A program made the position numbers and the translations under genes. Shown here one piece after another: positions 9,483-16,221 of a stretch of 16,221 bases of DNA (its first letter is position 1; each line of letters opens with the position of its first letter). Source of the stretch: Gp6-AA40 sp046765795 (GTDB taxonomy: Bacteria > Acidobacteriota > Vicinamibacteria > Vicinamibacterales > UBA2999); the NCBI GenBank assembly GCA_046765795.1, contig JBKPRH010000323.1:1-16221 (forward strand), given 5' to 3'. The notes under the pieces are model-generated. The model was not told where the DNA came from. It was given only the letters and a program-made list of their open reading frames with translations, and made no database searches.

Positions 9483-12440
9483 ATGGGCAAGACACCCTTC
9501 CTGATATTCGTGTGCCTGCTCGCCGCCACAATCGCCTCCGCGCAGGTTCCCACCGGCACCATCTCAGGTCGCGTGGTCTCGTCCGACAACGCACCACTCC
9601 CGGGCGTGACGGTGACCGCGACGTCTCCGAGCCTGCAGGGTGAGCGCGCGGTGGTGACGACCGTGAATGGTGACTTCGTCATCCCGCTGTTGCCACCCGG
9701 CGATTACACGCTGGTCTTCGAGCTGAGCGCATTTCAGTCGATCAAGCGCCAGATCGGTGTCGCAGGGACTCAAAGCGTCACCGTCAACGAGACGATGGCC
9801 ATTGGGCCCGTGACCGAGAAACTGACCGTCGTCGGCAAAGCGGAACCGTTCGTCGAGACCGCCACGGTCGCCGCGAAGTTTCGTCAGGATCTGATGACGA
9901 CGTTACCCTCGAACCGCACCCTCGATGCGTCGATCCTGATGGGACCGGCGGTGCATGCCACCGGGCCCAACGGTGGCTATTCCATCGCCGGCGCGATGTC
10001 GTACGAGAGTCTCTTCGCCGTGAACGGTGTCGTCGTGACGGAGAACCTGCGCGGTCAGCCGTTCACGCTCTACATCGAGGACGCGCTGCAAGAGACGACG
10101 GTGTCCACGTCAGGGGTGTCGGCGGAGTTCGGCCGATTCGGTGGCGGGCTGGTGACGGCGATCACGAAGTCGGGCAGCGATGTGTTCAGTGGCTCCTACC
10201 GGCAATCGTTCAACAACGACGCCTGGCGCACGACCAGCCCGTTCAACGAGCCCAAACTCGACAAAGTTGTGCCGACCTACGAGTACACATTCGGCGGGCC
10301 GATCGCGCGCCGGCAGCTGTGGTTCTTCAACGCCGGTCGTTTTCAGGAGCAGCAATCGTCGCTGACGACGACCGCGACGAACCTGCCGTACGTGCGCACG
10401 AACAACGAGAAGCGCTATGAGGTGAAGGGCACGTACTCGCCGCTCGCGGGTCACACGGGGCGCGTCGCCTACACGAAGATCGATCAACTGGTGAGCAATT
10501 TCTCGACTGGCAACATCATGGACCTGCGCAGCCTCTTTAACCAGGGCCAGCCGCAGGATCTGCTCTCGGTGCACTACACCGGTGTGCTGACCTCGAACTT
10601 CTCGGTCGAAGGACAGTGGGCGCAACGCACGTTCACATTCGTTGGATCGGGGGCGCCGACGCGAGATCTCATCGAGGGCACGCTGCTCATCGACCGCGCA
10701 CGCGGTGGCACCAACTTCCGATACTGGTCACCAACGTTCTGCGGCGTCTGCGACAACAACGAGGAGCGCAGCAACACCGACGTGATCGTCAAGGGCATGT
10801 ACTTCCTGTCGAATCGCGGCACCGGCTCGCACCATCTGGTGTTCGGCGTTGACAGCTACAACGATCACCGCTTTGCCAACAACCATCAGTCGGGGAGCGA
10901 TTACCGCATTCTCGGCACGTCGACGATCGTGCAGGGCTCGGACATCCTGCCGGTCTTTCTCCCCGGGTCAACGATCATTCAGTGGAATCCGATCACAGTC
11001 AGCAGCATGGGCACCGACCTGCGCACCAATTCGGTGTTCGTGAACGATCAGTGGCACGCCGGCAAGCTCACGTTCAACCTCGGCGTGCGCTGGGACGGTA
11101 ATCAGGGCGAAGACGCGGCGGGCCACACGATCTCGGACAGCAGCAAGTGGAGTCCGCGGTTGGCGGTGGTGTTCGATCCGCGCGGTGATGGCGTCTGGGC
11201 CGCATCGGGCAGCTTTGCCCGCTATGTCACCGCGCTCAACACCGGCATCGCCGACGTCTCACCCGGAGGCAACTCCTCCACCTATCAGTGGCCGTACCTC
11301 GGTCCGGCGGTGAATCCGGATCCGAACGGCGCGTTGATGACGACGCCGCAGGCGATACAGACATTGTTCACGTGGTTCAACGCGAATGGCGGTACCGGTC
11401 GTCCGTTCAGCCTGGTCGATATTCCGGGCGTTTCGTCGCGTATCGGCGACTCGCTCGATTCGCCGAACGCTGACGAGTGGGCGGTCGGCATCTCGCGTCA
11501 GATTGGCGGTCGAGGATCGGTGCGCGCCGATTTCGTGTCTCGCAACTACAACGACTTCTACGCAGCGCGCACGGACACGACCACGGGCCGCGTGACCGAT
11601 CCGATTGCCGGGACGTTGGATCTGACACTGCTCGAGAACACCAACGTGGTCAATCGCACCTACCAGGGCGTCACGTTCCAGGCGACGTATCGCTTTGGCT
11701 CGCGTGTCGATATGGGCGGCAACTACACGATCTCGAAAGCGTCAGGGAATTTCGACGGCGAGAACGGGACCACCGGTCCCGTGGCGACGAAGCTGCTGTC
11801 GTATCCGGAGTTCGTGGAGGCGCGCTGGAACAGCCCCGACGGGGATCTCAGCATCGACCAGCGTCATCGCGCGCGGCTGTGGGGCACGTACCGCGTGCCA
11901 GTCGGCAACACATTCGGCACGTTCGATCTTGGTGTGGTGCAGACGCTCGAGTCCGGTGTGCCGTATGGAGCCATAGGTGCGATCAACACGATTCCGTACG
12001 CGCCGGCCGATCTCTATTTGAATCCAAGCGGCAACCGGACTGACGGGTTCTGGGACTATTACTTCACGAGTCGCGATGCGTTCAGGACCGAAGCGAACTA
12101 TCGCACGGACCTCGCCTTCAACTATGCGTATCGCATCCCCGGCGCGCGCAGCGTGGAGGTGTTCTTCCACGGCGAGGTGCTGAACGTGTTCAACGTGTTC
12201 CAGTTGTGCGGCTGCGGCAACACGGTGTTCTCAAACGGCGGCGCGACGAACCTGGCGCGAATCCAGCAAGGCATCGTGACTGCAGCGAATTCACCAACGC
12301 TGCAGCCATTCAACCCGTTCACCCAGACACCCATCGAAGGCGTGCACTGGGCGAAGCGGCCGAACTTCGGCCAGCAGGTGAGTCAGTTGTCGTGGACCAC
12401 GCCGCGAACGTTCCGCTTCTCGTTCGGCGCCAGATTCTGA
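9483..12440 (+). CDS. TonB-dependent receptor, second of tandem pair, 985 aa
   Basis: Paralogue of the preceding receptor, in one operon with it. AAGGAG at 9470-9475, overlapping the 16-bp gap, sits 7 nt before the ATG. A signal peptide covers residues 1-21 (ends TIASAQ). The carboxypeptidase-regulatory-like domain is about 24-105, TEKLTVVGKA at 111-120 is the TonB-box-like stretch, and the plug spans about 125-240 (AVNGVVVTENL, TSGVSAEFGRFGGGLVTAITK). The barrel ends in FRFSFGARF. Its cysteines repeat the partner's pattern: CGVC at 420-423 and CGC at 909-911. Identity to the partner is high in the plug and at the C-terminus (EGVHWAK, TPRTFR) and lower in between, which is what receptors with different cargo or surface loops would show. 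No intrinsic terminator with a T-run follows; the repeat at 12448-12606 begins 8 bp after the stop. Confidence 0.96.
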   Translation: MGKTPFLIFVCLLAATIASAQVPTGTISGRVVSSDNAPLPGVTVTATSPSLQGERAVVTTVNGDFVIPLLPPGDYTLVFELSAFQSIKRQIGVAGTQSVTVNETMAIGPVTEKLTVVGKAEPFVETATVAAKFRQDLMTTLPSNRTLDASILMGPAVHATGPNGGYSIAGAMSYESLFAVNGVVVTENLRGQPFTLYIEDALQETTVSTSGVSAEFGRFGGGLVTAITKSGSDVFSGSYRQSFNNDAWRTTSPFNEPKLDKVVPTYEYTFGGPIARRQLWFFNAGRFQEQQSSLTTTATNLPYVRTNNEKRYEVKGTYSPLAGHTGRVAYTKIDQLVSNFSTGNIMDLRSLFNQGQPQDLLSVHYTGVLTSNFSVEGQWAQRTFTFVGSGAPTRDLIEGTLLIDRARGGTNFRYWSPTFCGVCDNNEERSNTDVIVKGMYFLSNRGTGSHHLVFGVDSYNDHRFANNHQSGSDYRILGTSTIVQGSDILPVFLPGSTIIQWNPITVSSMGTDLRTNSVFVNDQWHAGKLTFNLGVRWDGNQGEDAAGHTISDSSKWSPRLAVVFDPRGDGVWAASGSFARYVTALNTGIADVSPGGNSSTYQWPYLGPAVNPDPNGALMTTPQAIQTLFTWFNANGGTGRPFSLVDIPGVSSRIGDSLDSPNADEWAVGISRQIGGRGSVRADFVSRNYNDFYAARTDTTTGRVTDPIAGTLDLTLLENTNVVNRTYQGVTFQATYRFGSRVDMGGNYTISKASGNFDGENGTTGPVATKLLSYPEFVEARWNSPDGDLSIDQRHRARLWGTYRVPVGNTFGTFDLGVVQTLESGVPYGAIGAINTIPYAPADLYLNPSGNRTDGFWDYYFTSRDAFRTEANYRTDLAFNYAYRIPGARSVEVFFHGEVLNVFNVFQLCGCGNTVFSNGGATNLARIQQGIVTAANSPTLQPFNPFTQTPIEGVHWAKRPNFGQQVSQLSWTTPRTFRFSFGARF

Positions 12441-12447
12441 GAAGGGG

Positions 12448-12606
12448 ATCGATTGTTGATTTGATGATCTGTGATTGTTGATTAGTTGTTGATTGTTGAT
12501 TGGCGATTGTTGATTGAGTGCGTAACGAGCTTGCCCGCTGCAACCCAATCAACAATCAGTAATCGCCAATCAACAACGAATCACCAATCACAAATCAAAA
12601 ATCGAT
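12448..12606. repeat. AT-rich TGATTGTTGATT repeats forming a long imperfect inverted repeat
   Basis: The spacer between two convergent genes is built from repeated TGATTGTTGATT-type words on the left and their reverse complements on the right. The outer ends match almost perfectly: 12448-12463 (ATCGATTGTTGATTTG) against the reverse complement of 12591-12606, 15 of 16 bases. The match continues inward with small gaps (TGTGATTG.TGATT.GTTGTTGATTG on both arms) to a GC-rich centre near 12517-12545. The transcript would fold into a long hairpin in either direction, so it could act as a bidirectional terminator or processing signal. It lacks the compact GC stem of a classical terminator. It may instead be a copy of a dispersed intergenic repeat. 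Confidence 0.8.
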
Positions 12607-12616
12607 AATGCACGGC

Positions 12617-14656
12617 CTACGGTAGCGCGTAGGCGACCAACGTGTCGGTCGCAATGAACGCGACGTACTGTTTCCCGTTCTTTCCGCGATACGTCATCGG
12701 GTTCGCGTTCACTGTGGCCTCGAGTCGTGTCGACCACAGCTCCTTGCCTGTCTTTGAGTCGAACGCGCGGAAGCGACGATCGTTGGTCGCGCCGACGAAG
12801 ATGAGACCTCCAGCCGTTGCCGTCGGACCTGCGGAGCCGCTGCCACCGGCGAGCTGTTTGCCTTCCGGCAGCGCTTCGGTGAGACCGAGCGTGCTCTCCC
12901 ACGCGATCTCGCCGGTGTTCGCGTTGACCGCAACCAAGCGGCTCCATGGCGGACGCTGGCAGGGAAGGTTTGCGATCGTCCGTCCGGTCGAATCCTTCAT
13001 CGGCGCGCTGAACGTGAAGTACGGACCAGCGCCGTTGACGCTGCCGCGGTCATACGGCAACGTCGAACCTGCTACACCGTTCCCATAGTTCAAACCCGGG
13101 CGCCTGCGCTCGATCCATCCGACCAGCGACGTGTCGTGCGCGTTGACGAAGACGAACCCCGTCGTCGGGTCTGCAGTCGCCCCGCCCCAGTTGACTCCGC
13201 CCGTACCGCCGGGGAACTGGATCGTGCTCGTCGCCGGTGTCCCTTCTTCGTGGTACACGAATGGCGTGAACGCACCGGCGTTGTGGAACCCGCCGCTCTT
13301 GTCCCACAGCGCCTGACACTCGGCAACGTGCTCGGCGGATGTGTCTTCGGCGCGCACCATGTCGCGCTCTTTGTTGAAGTCCACGCGCACGAGCGGTTTC
13401 GCCGGCTTCACGGGAAACGGCTGCGTCGGTGAATACCACTCACCGGGTGCGTTGCCCTTCGGCACCGGACGCTCTTCGACGCCGAAGATCGGTTTGCCCG
13501 TGACGCGATCGAGGATGAACATCCATCCCGTCTTGCCGACCGATGCGAGTGCGGGCACGCGACGGCCGTTCTGCATGATGTCCACGAGCACCGGCGGACT
13601 CGGCATGTCTGAATCCCACAGGTCGTGATGCACCGTCTGGAAATGCCAGCGATACTTGCCGGTCTCGGCATCGACCGCGACGATCGAGTTGGCGAAGAGA
13701 TTGTTGCCGGGACGATCGCCGCCCCAGTAGTTGCCCGCGGGTCCGGCGACCGGCATGTAGAGGATGCCGCGCTCTTCGTCGAGCGTCATGTACCACGCCC
13801 AGACATTGACGCCCGATCGATTGCGCCAACCGTTATCGAGCCAGGTGTTGTGCCCGAGCTCGCCGGGCAGCGGCACGGTGTGGAAGTCCCAGAGCCGTTT
13901 GCCGGTGCGAACGTCGAACGCGCGCGTATCGCCGGGCTCCGCGAGATTGACTTCGCCGGTCGTCGCGCCGAGGATCGCGACGTTCTTATAGATCGTCGGC
14001 ACGCCATTCCACGGCACCGCGATCTCGACGATGCCCTTGTCGCCAAAGTCACTCGAGGGCGTTCCGGTCGCGGCGTCGAGCGCGACGAGCTTTGGGCCGG
14101 CGGTCAGCAGGATGCGCGGCGCGATCTTCCCGTCGCCCGGCCAATACGCCACACCGCGCGCGGTCGTCCTCACGCCAGATGGCAACGTGTGCCGCCACAC
14201 TTCTTTGCCCGTGTCGGCTTCGAGCGCGAGCACTTGATTGCCACGTGCCGCGAGGTACATCACGCCGCCGATCACAATCGGCGTGACCTGTGGATTGCTG
14301 CCCGGGGGCTCGGCGTTTTCAGCTGGGATTGCGCCCGCTGCTCCTGCGCCGCGTCCCTGTGCAGCAGGTGCAGGGCCTGCGGCAGCACCGCGACCCGCTG
14401 GCGCACCTTCACCGCCGGCAGCGCCCGCGCCTCCACCGCGACGACCTGCCGCTGGTTGCGTGAGGCGCACGGACCACGCTTGTGTGAGCGTGCTCACGTT
14501 GTTGGTGTTGATGTCGGTCAGCGGTGAATAGCGCGTGCCCGCGAGGTTGTAGGAGTACATCGGCCAGTCGCCGCTGACCGTTGATGTCGATCGTGATTGC
14601 GCGGCAAGAGCCGCTCCGATGAGAGCGATGAAGACCGCTGCGAACAAACGGGTCAT
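12617..14656 (-). CDS. Secreted PQQ-dependent dehydrogenase (quinoprotein glucose/alcohol dehydrogenase-like), 679 aa
   Basis: Periplasmic quinoprotein that should oxidise a sugar or alcohol with bound pyrroloquinoline quinone, passing electrons to the respiratory chain. Residues 1-20 are a signal peptide (ends ALAAQ). Repeated propeller-blade signatures are visible: ALEADTGKEVW (144-154), AFDVRTGKRLW (246-256), AVDAETGKYRW (327-337), and later AVNANTGEIAW and AFDSKTGKELW. HHDLWDSD (343-350) resembles the HHDLWD motif of membrane glucose dehydrogenase-type quinoproteins. There is no haem-binding CxxCH, so no fused cytochrome domain, and no N-terminal membrane-anchor region as in E. coli Gcd. 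An Ala/Gly/Arg-rich low-complexity insertion lies at about 70-112, between the first strands and the next blade. The ATG at 14656 is preferred over an upstream in-frame GTG at 14692 because only it starts with the signal peptide. The gene converges with the receptor operon. Substrate is not determinable here. Confidence 0.9.
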   Translation of the reverse strand: MTRLFAAVFIALIGAALAAQSRSTSTVSGDWPMYSYNLAGTRYSPLTDINTNNVSTLTQAWSVRLTQPAAGRRGGGAGAAGGEGAPAGRGAAAGPAPAAQGRGAGAAGAIPAENAEPPGSNPQVTPIVIGGVMYLAARGNQVLALEADTGKEVWRHTLPSGVRTTARGVAYWPGDGKIAPRILLTAGPKLVALDAATGTPSSDFGDKGIVEIAVPWNGVPTIYKNVAILGATTGEVNLAEPGDTRAFDVRTGKRLWDFHTVPLPGELGHNTWLDNGWRNRSGVNVWAWYMTLDEERGILYMPVAGPAGNYWGGDRPGNNLFANSIVAVDAETGKYRWHFQTVHHDLWDSDMPSPPVLVDIMQNGRRVPALASVGKTGWMFILDRVTGKPIFGVEERPVPKGNAPGEWYSPTQPFPVKPAKPLVRVDFNKERDMVRAEDTSAEHVAECQALWDKSGGFHNAGAFTPFVYHEEGTPATSTIQFPGGTGGVNWGGATADPTTGFVFVNAHDTSLVGWIERRRPGLNYGNGVAGSTLPYDRGSVNGAGPYFTFSAPMKDSTGRTIANLPCQRPPWSRLVAVNANTGEIAWESTLGLTEALPEGKQLAGGSGSAGPTATAGGLIFVGATNDRRFRAFDSKTGKELWSTRLEATVNANPMTYRGKNGKQYVAFIATDTLVAYALP

Positions 14657-14664
14657 GTGGCCGG

Positions 14665-14692
14665 AGTATAACCACGAAGGACTCCAGGTCAC
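14665..14692 (-). promoter_or_regulatory. Likely promoter of the PQQ dehydrogenase, giving a leaderless or near-leaderless mRNA
   Basis: On the minus strand TATACT (14665-14670, 5 of 6 to TATAAT) is preceded by a 16-nt spacer and GTGACC (14687-14692, 4 of 6 to TTGACA). The ATG at 14656 begins 8 nt after the -10 box, about where transcription would start. No Shine-Dalgarno sequence is visible before the ATG, which fits a leaderless transcript. The same TATACT box appears upstream of the receptor starting at 2614. Confidence 0.5.
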
Positions 14693-14721
14693 AGCCGGTG
14701 CAGCGATGTCGCTGAGTTTGT

Positions 14722-15025
14722 GTCGGTGCAGGGACTCTATCGCGGCTGATCGGTCGCGACCTGAGACCGGGCGTCGGGTATCTCGCTCCGCGAAGCTCTC
14801 GGCACGCCGGAAAGCACTCGGACGGCTACGGGCAGCCGCTGGACGCTCGGGTCGGCCACGCGCCGGCGCGCACGCGCGGCCTCAACCTCGCTGATCCCCT
14901 GAGCCGCCTCCTGCTTTCATCGCTGACGCTGCTCGGCGTGCCTCGAATTGCTTCGCTCCGCGAGACACCCGGCCGCCCAGCCGTACGTCGCGAGAGATCA
15001 GCACCGATAGCCCCCTCGTACCGAC
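14722..15025. repeat. Large imperfect inverted repeat (fold-back), about 304 bp
   Basis: The left arm (14722 to about 14832) is repeated as an inverted, diverged copy in the right arm (about 14896-15025), with a central loop of about 60 bp. Anchors from outside in are: GTCGGT (14722-14727) with ACCGAC (15020-15025); the stretch around GCTGATCGGTCGCGAC with GTCGCGAGAGATCAGC; GGTATCTCGCTCCGCGAAGC (14777-14796) with 14950-14969, 16 of 20; GGCACGCC (14801-14808) with GGCGTGCC (14935-14942); and GAAAGCA (14810-14816) with TGCTTTC (14912-14918). Small gaps separate the anchors. I see no coding gene inside. It occupies most of the spacer between two divergent genes and could be a non-autonomous fold-back element or an intergenic repeat family. 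Confidence 0.75.
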
Positions 15026-15159
15026 TTGCCGGAGTGAGTTCGCACCGACCCGCGACTGCGTTTTCGCACGGACGCGCGATAGCGCCTTGCACCGACACGC
15101 GATAGAACCCTCGCACCGACTCGCGATAGCGCCTTGCACTGACAAGCGGCAGATACCTC
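15018..15159. repeat. Tandem repeat, six units of 23/24 bp
   Basis: Units start at 15018, 15042, 15066, 15089, 15113 and 15136, with lengths 24, 24, 23, 24, 23 and 24. A shorter related piece begins at 15001. The consensus is close to GCACCGACNCGCGATAGCG plus a CTT/CTC end. Units 3 and 5 differ at only two positions of 23. Units 4 and 6 are weaker relatives with another 3' half, hinting at a 47-bp higher-order unit. An inverted copy of the same unit sits at 14722-14744. Units are contiguous with no unique spacers, so this is not CRISPR. The array ends 22 bp before the GTG start of the dehydrogenase gene. Confidence 0.9.
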
Positions 15160-15169
15160 GCGCCGCGGC

Positions 15170-15175
15170 TAAAAT
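15170..15175 (+). promoter_or_regulatory. Possible -10 box placing transcription start at the GTG of the dehydrogenase
   Basis: TAAAAT (5 of 6 to TATAAT) ends 6 nt before the GTG at 15182, so transcription would begin at or next to the start codon. No Shine-Dalgarno sequence is present. I find no good -35 at normal spacing; CTGACA (15139-15144) in the last tandem repeat is 25 nt upstream, which is too far. The call rests on the -10 alone. Confidence 0.35.
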
Positions 15176-15181
15176 CTGCTC

Positions 15182-16216
15182 GTGGCACATCGAGTCGCGG
15201 TGATCCCTGGCGACGGCATCGGCAAAGAAGTGATCGCCGAAGCGGTGAAAATCCTGGAGGCGATTGGCGGGGTCGATCTGCATCATCTGCCATGGGGTGC
15301 CGACCACTTTCTCGCCACCGGCGAAACGATTCCGCCTGACGGATACGACACCCTGCGCTCGTTTGACGCCATCCTCGTCGGCGCGCTCGGCGATCCGCGT
15401 GTCCCGGACAATCGCCACGCGCGCGACATCCTGCTCGGCACGCGATTCAAGCTCGATCTCTACGTGAACTACCGGCCCGTCCGGCTGCTCGACGATCGAC
15501 TCTGTCCGCTGAAAGGCCGCACGCGTGCCGACGTGAACTTCGTGGTGTTTCGCGAGAACACCGAGGGCGTTTACGTCGGCGTCGGCGGCCGGTTCAAGGC
15601 CGGCACGCCGGACGAGATCGCCGTGCAGGAAGAGATCAACACGTACAAGGGCGTGAGCCGGATCGTGCGGCATGCCTTCGAGCACGCGCGCCTGAACGGA
15701 TTGCGTTCAGTCGCGATGGCTGACAAGAGCAACGCGATGTCCGACGGTCACGCGTTATGGCAGCGAGTGTTCAAGGAAGTGCGCGCCGACTATCCGCAGA
15801 TCGAGGCGACGCATTTCTACATCGACGCGCTCGCGATGTTGCTCGTGCAGAACCCGGGACAGTTCCAGGTGATCGTCACCAACAACCTGTTCGGCGACAT
15901 CATCACCGACATCGGCGGCGCGCTGCAGGGCGGCCTCGGGATGGCAGCATCGGCCAACCTGCATCCGGGCCGCACGTCGATGTTCGAGCCCGTGCACGGC
16001 TCGGCGCCGCCGCTGGCCGGACAGGACGTGGCGAATCCGATCGGCGCGATTCTGTCCGCGGCACTGATGCTCGACTATCTCGGCAAGTTCAACGAGGCGC
16101 ACCTGATCGAGCGAGCGGTGGAGGCAGCGGTCCAGGCCGGCGACACCACTCGCGATGTCGGCGGCACGCTCGGCACCCGTGCCGCAGGCGATTCGATTCT
16201 CCGCAGACTTCGATGA
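15182..16216 (+). CDS. Isocitrate/isopropylmalate dehydrogenase family protein (3-isopropylmalate dehydrogenase-like), 344 aa
   Basis: Cytoplasmic NAD(P)-dependent beta-decarboxylating dehydrogenase acting on a 2-hydroxy acid with a 3-carboxylate. Visible family features, in order: IPGDGIGKE (8-16); substrate-site arginines R88, R98 and R124; the catalytic lysine in ADKSN (K182); metal ligands D215 (YIDALAM), D239 and D243 (NLFGDIITD); and the nucleotide loop MFEPVHGSAP (267-276). GDPRVPDN and LDLYVNYRP recall short LeuB enzymes. RENTEGVY (124-131) is closer to isocitrate, homoisocitrate and tartrate dehydrogenases than to the RELTGG form of many LeuB proteins. At 277-278 the usual LeuB Asp-Ile after GSAP is Pro-Leu, so cofactor preference is unclear. 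The GTG start fits the family N-terminus. Length is near the family norm. No leucine-pathway neighbour is visible; the window ends 5 bp after the stop. LeuB is the leading guess but no symbol is assigned. Confidence 0.9.
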   Translation: MAHRVAVIPGDGIGKEVIAEAVKILEAIGGVDLHHLPWGADHFLATGETIPPDGYDTLRSFDAILVGALGDPRVPDNRHARDILLGTRFKLDLYVNYRPVRLLDDRLCPLKGRTRADVNFVVFRENTEGVYVGVGGRFKAGTPDEIAVQEEINTYKGVSRIVRHAFEHARLNGLRSVAMADKSNAMSDGHALWQRVFKEVRADYPQIEATHFYIDALAMLLVQNPGQFQVIVTNNLFGDIITDIGGALQGGLGMAASANLHPGRTSMFEPVHGSAPPLAGQDVANPIGAILSAALMLDYLGKFNEAHLIERAVEAAVQAGDTTRDVGGTLGTRAAGDSILRRLR

Positions 16217-16221
16217 CTTTT

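Noticed and set aside
8399..9682. 427-codon minus-strand open frame across the end of one receptor and the start of the next
   Set aside because: It is antisense to two well-supported receptor genes and to their junction with its ribosome binding site; the translation is Arg-rich noise.
12615..12634. Small hairpin GCCTACG/CGTAGGC at the end of the PQQ gene, considered as a terminator
   Set aside because: The 7-bp stem overlaps the stop codon and has no following T-run on either strand.
14657..14692. Upstream GTG start for the PQQ dehydrogenase
   Set aside because: It would put 12 residues before the signal peptide, has no ribosome binding site, and coincides with the likely -35 element.
15001..15159. 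CRISPR array
   Set aside because: The units are directly adjacent with no unique spacers, the units themselves vary, and no cas gene is present.
14826..15685. Minus-strand open frames across the repeat array and the start of the dehydrogenase gene
   Set aside because: Their repetitive peptide arises because a 24-bp repeat reads as 8 codons, and the rest is antisense to a conserved enzyme gene.

Overview
The window is GC-rich bacterial DNA. It holds six protein genes, five complete and one cut by the left edge. The best guess for the source is an Acidobacteriota member, possibly Vicinamibacteria. That rests on several large Oar-type TonB-dependent receptors (N-terminal carboxypeptidase-regulatory-like domain), a secreted PQQ dehydrogenase with an Ala/Gly/Arg-rich insertion, and the GC-rich coding style. 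No rRNA or other marker gene is present, so the placement is an inference.

Left part (1-5923, minus strand): two genes for outer-membrane TonB-dependent receptors. The right one (2846-5923) is complete and is followed by a clear intrinsic terminator (2774-2810). The left one (1-2614) starts at a GTG behind a perfect AGGAGG, seems to have its own promoter, and runs off the window. Middle (5924-6427): a divergent, AT-richer intergenic region. Then (6428-12440, plus strand): two tandem paralogous receptors 16 bp apart, clearly an operon. The pair shares a CxxC and a CxC cysteine motif; the aligned CxxC site in the leftmost receptor has no cysteines.

Right part: a receptor gene and a PQQ-dependent dehydrogenase gene (12617-14656, minus) converge on an AT-rich spacer built of TGATTGTTGATT-like words that form a long imperfect inverted repeat (12448-12606). 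Beyond the PQQ gene, the 525-bp divergent spacer before the last gene is mostly repeat DNA: a roughly 300-bp fold-back structure (14722-15025) that merges into about six tandem copies of a 23/24-bp unit (15018-15159). The last gene (15182-16216, plus) is an isocitrate/isopropylmalate dehydrogenase family enzyme. Both genes flanking this spacer have a -10-like box only 6-8 nt from the start codon, which suggests leaderless transcripts.

Functionally, the receptors would import large or scarce substrates across the outer membrane using TonB energy. The PQQ enzyme would oxidise a sugar or alcohol in the periplasm. The last enzyme is cytoplasmic. Nothing in the sequence ties them to one named substrate. 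I see no CRISPR array, phage, transposase, defence or biosynthetic system. The most unusual material is the repeat DNA in the two right-hand spacers.
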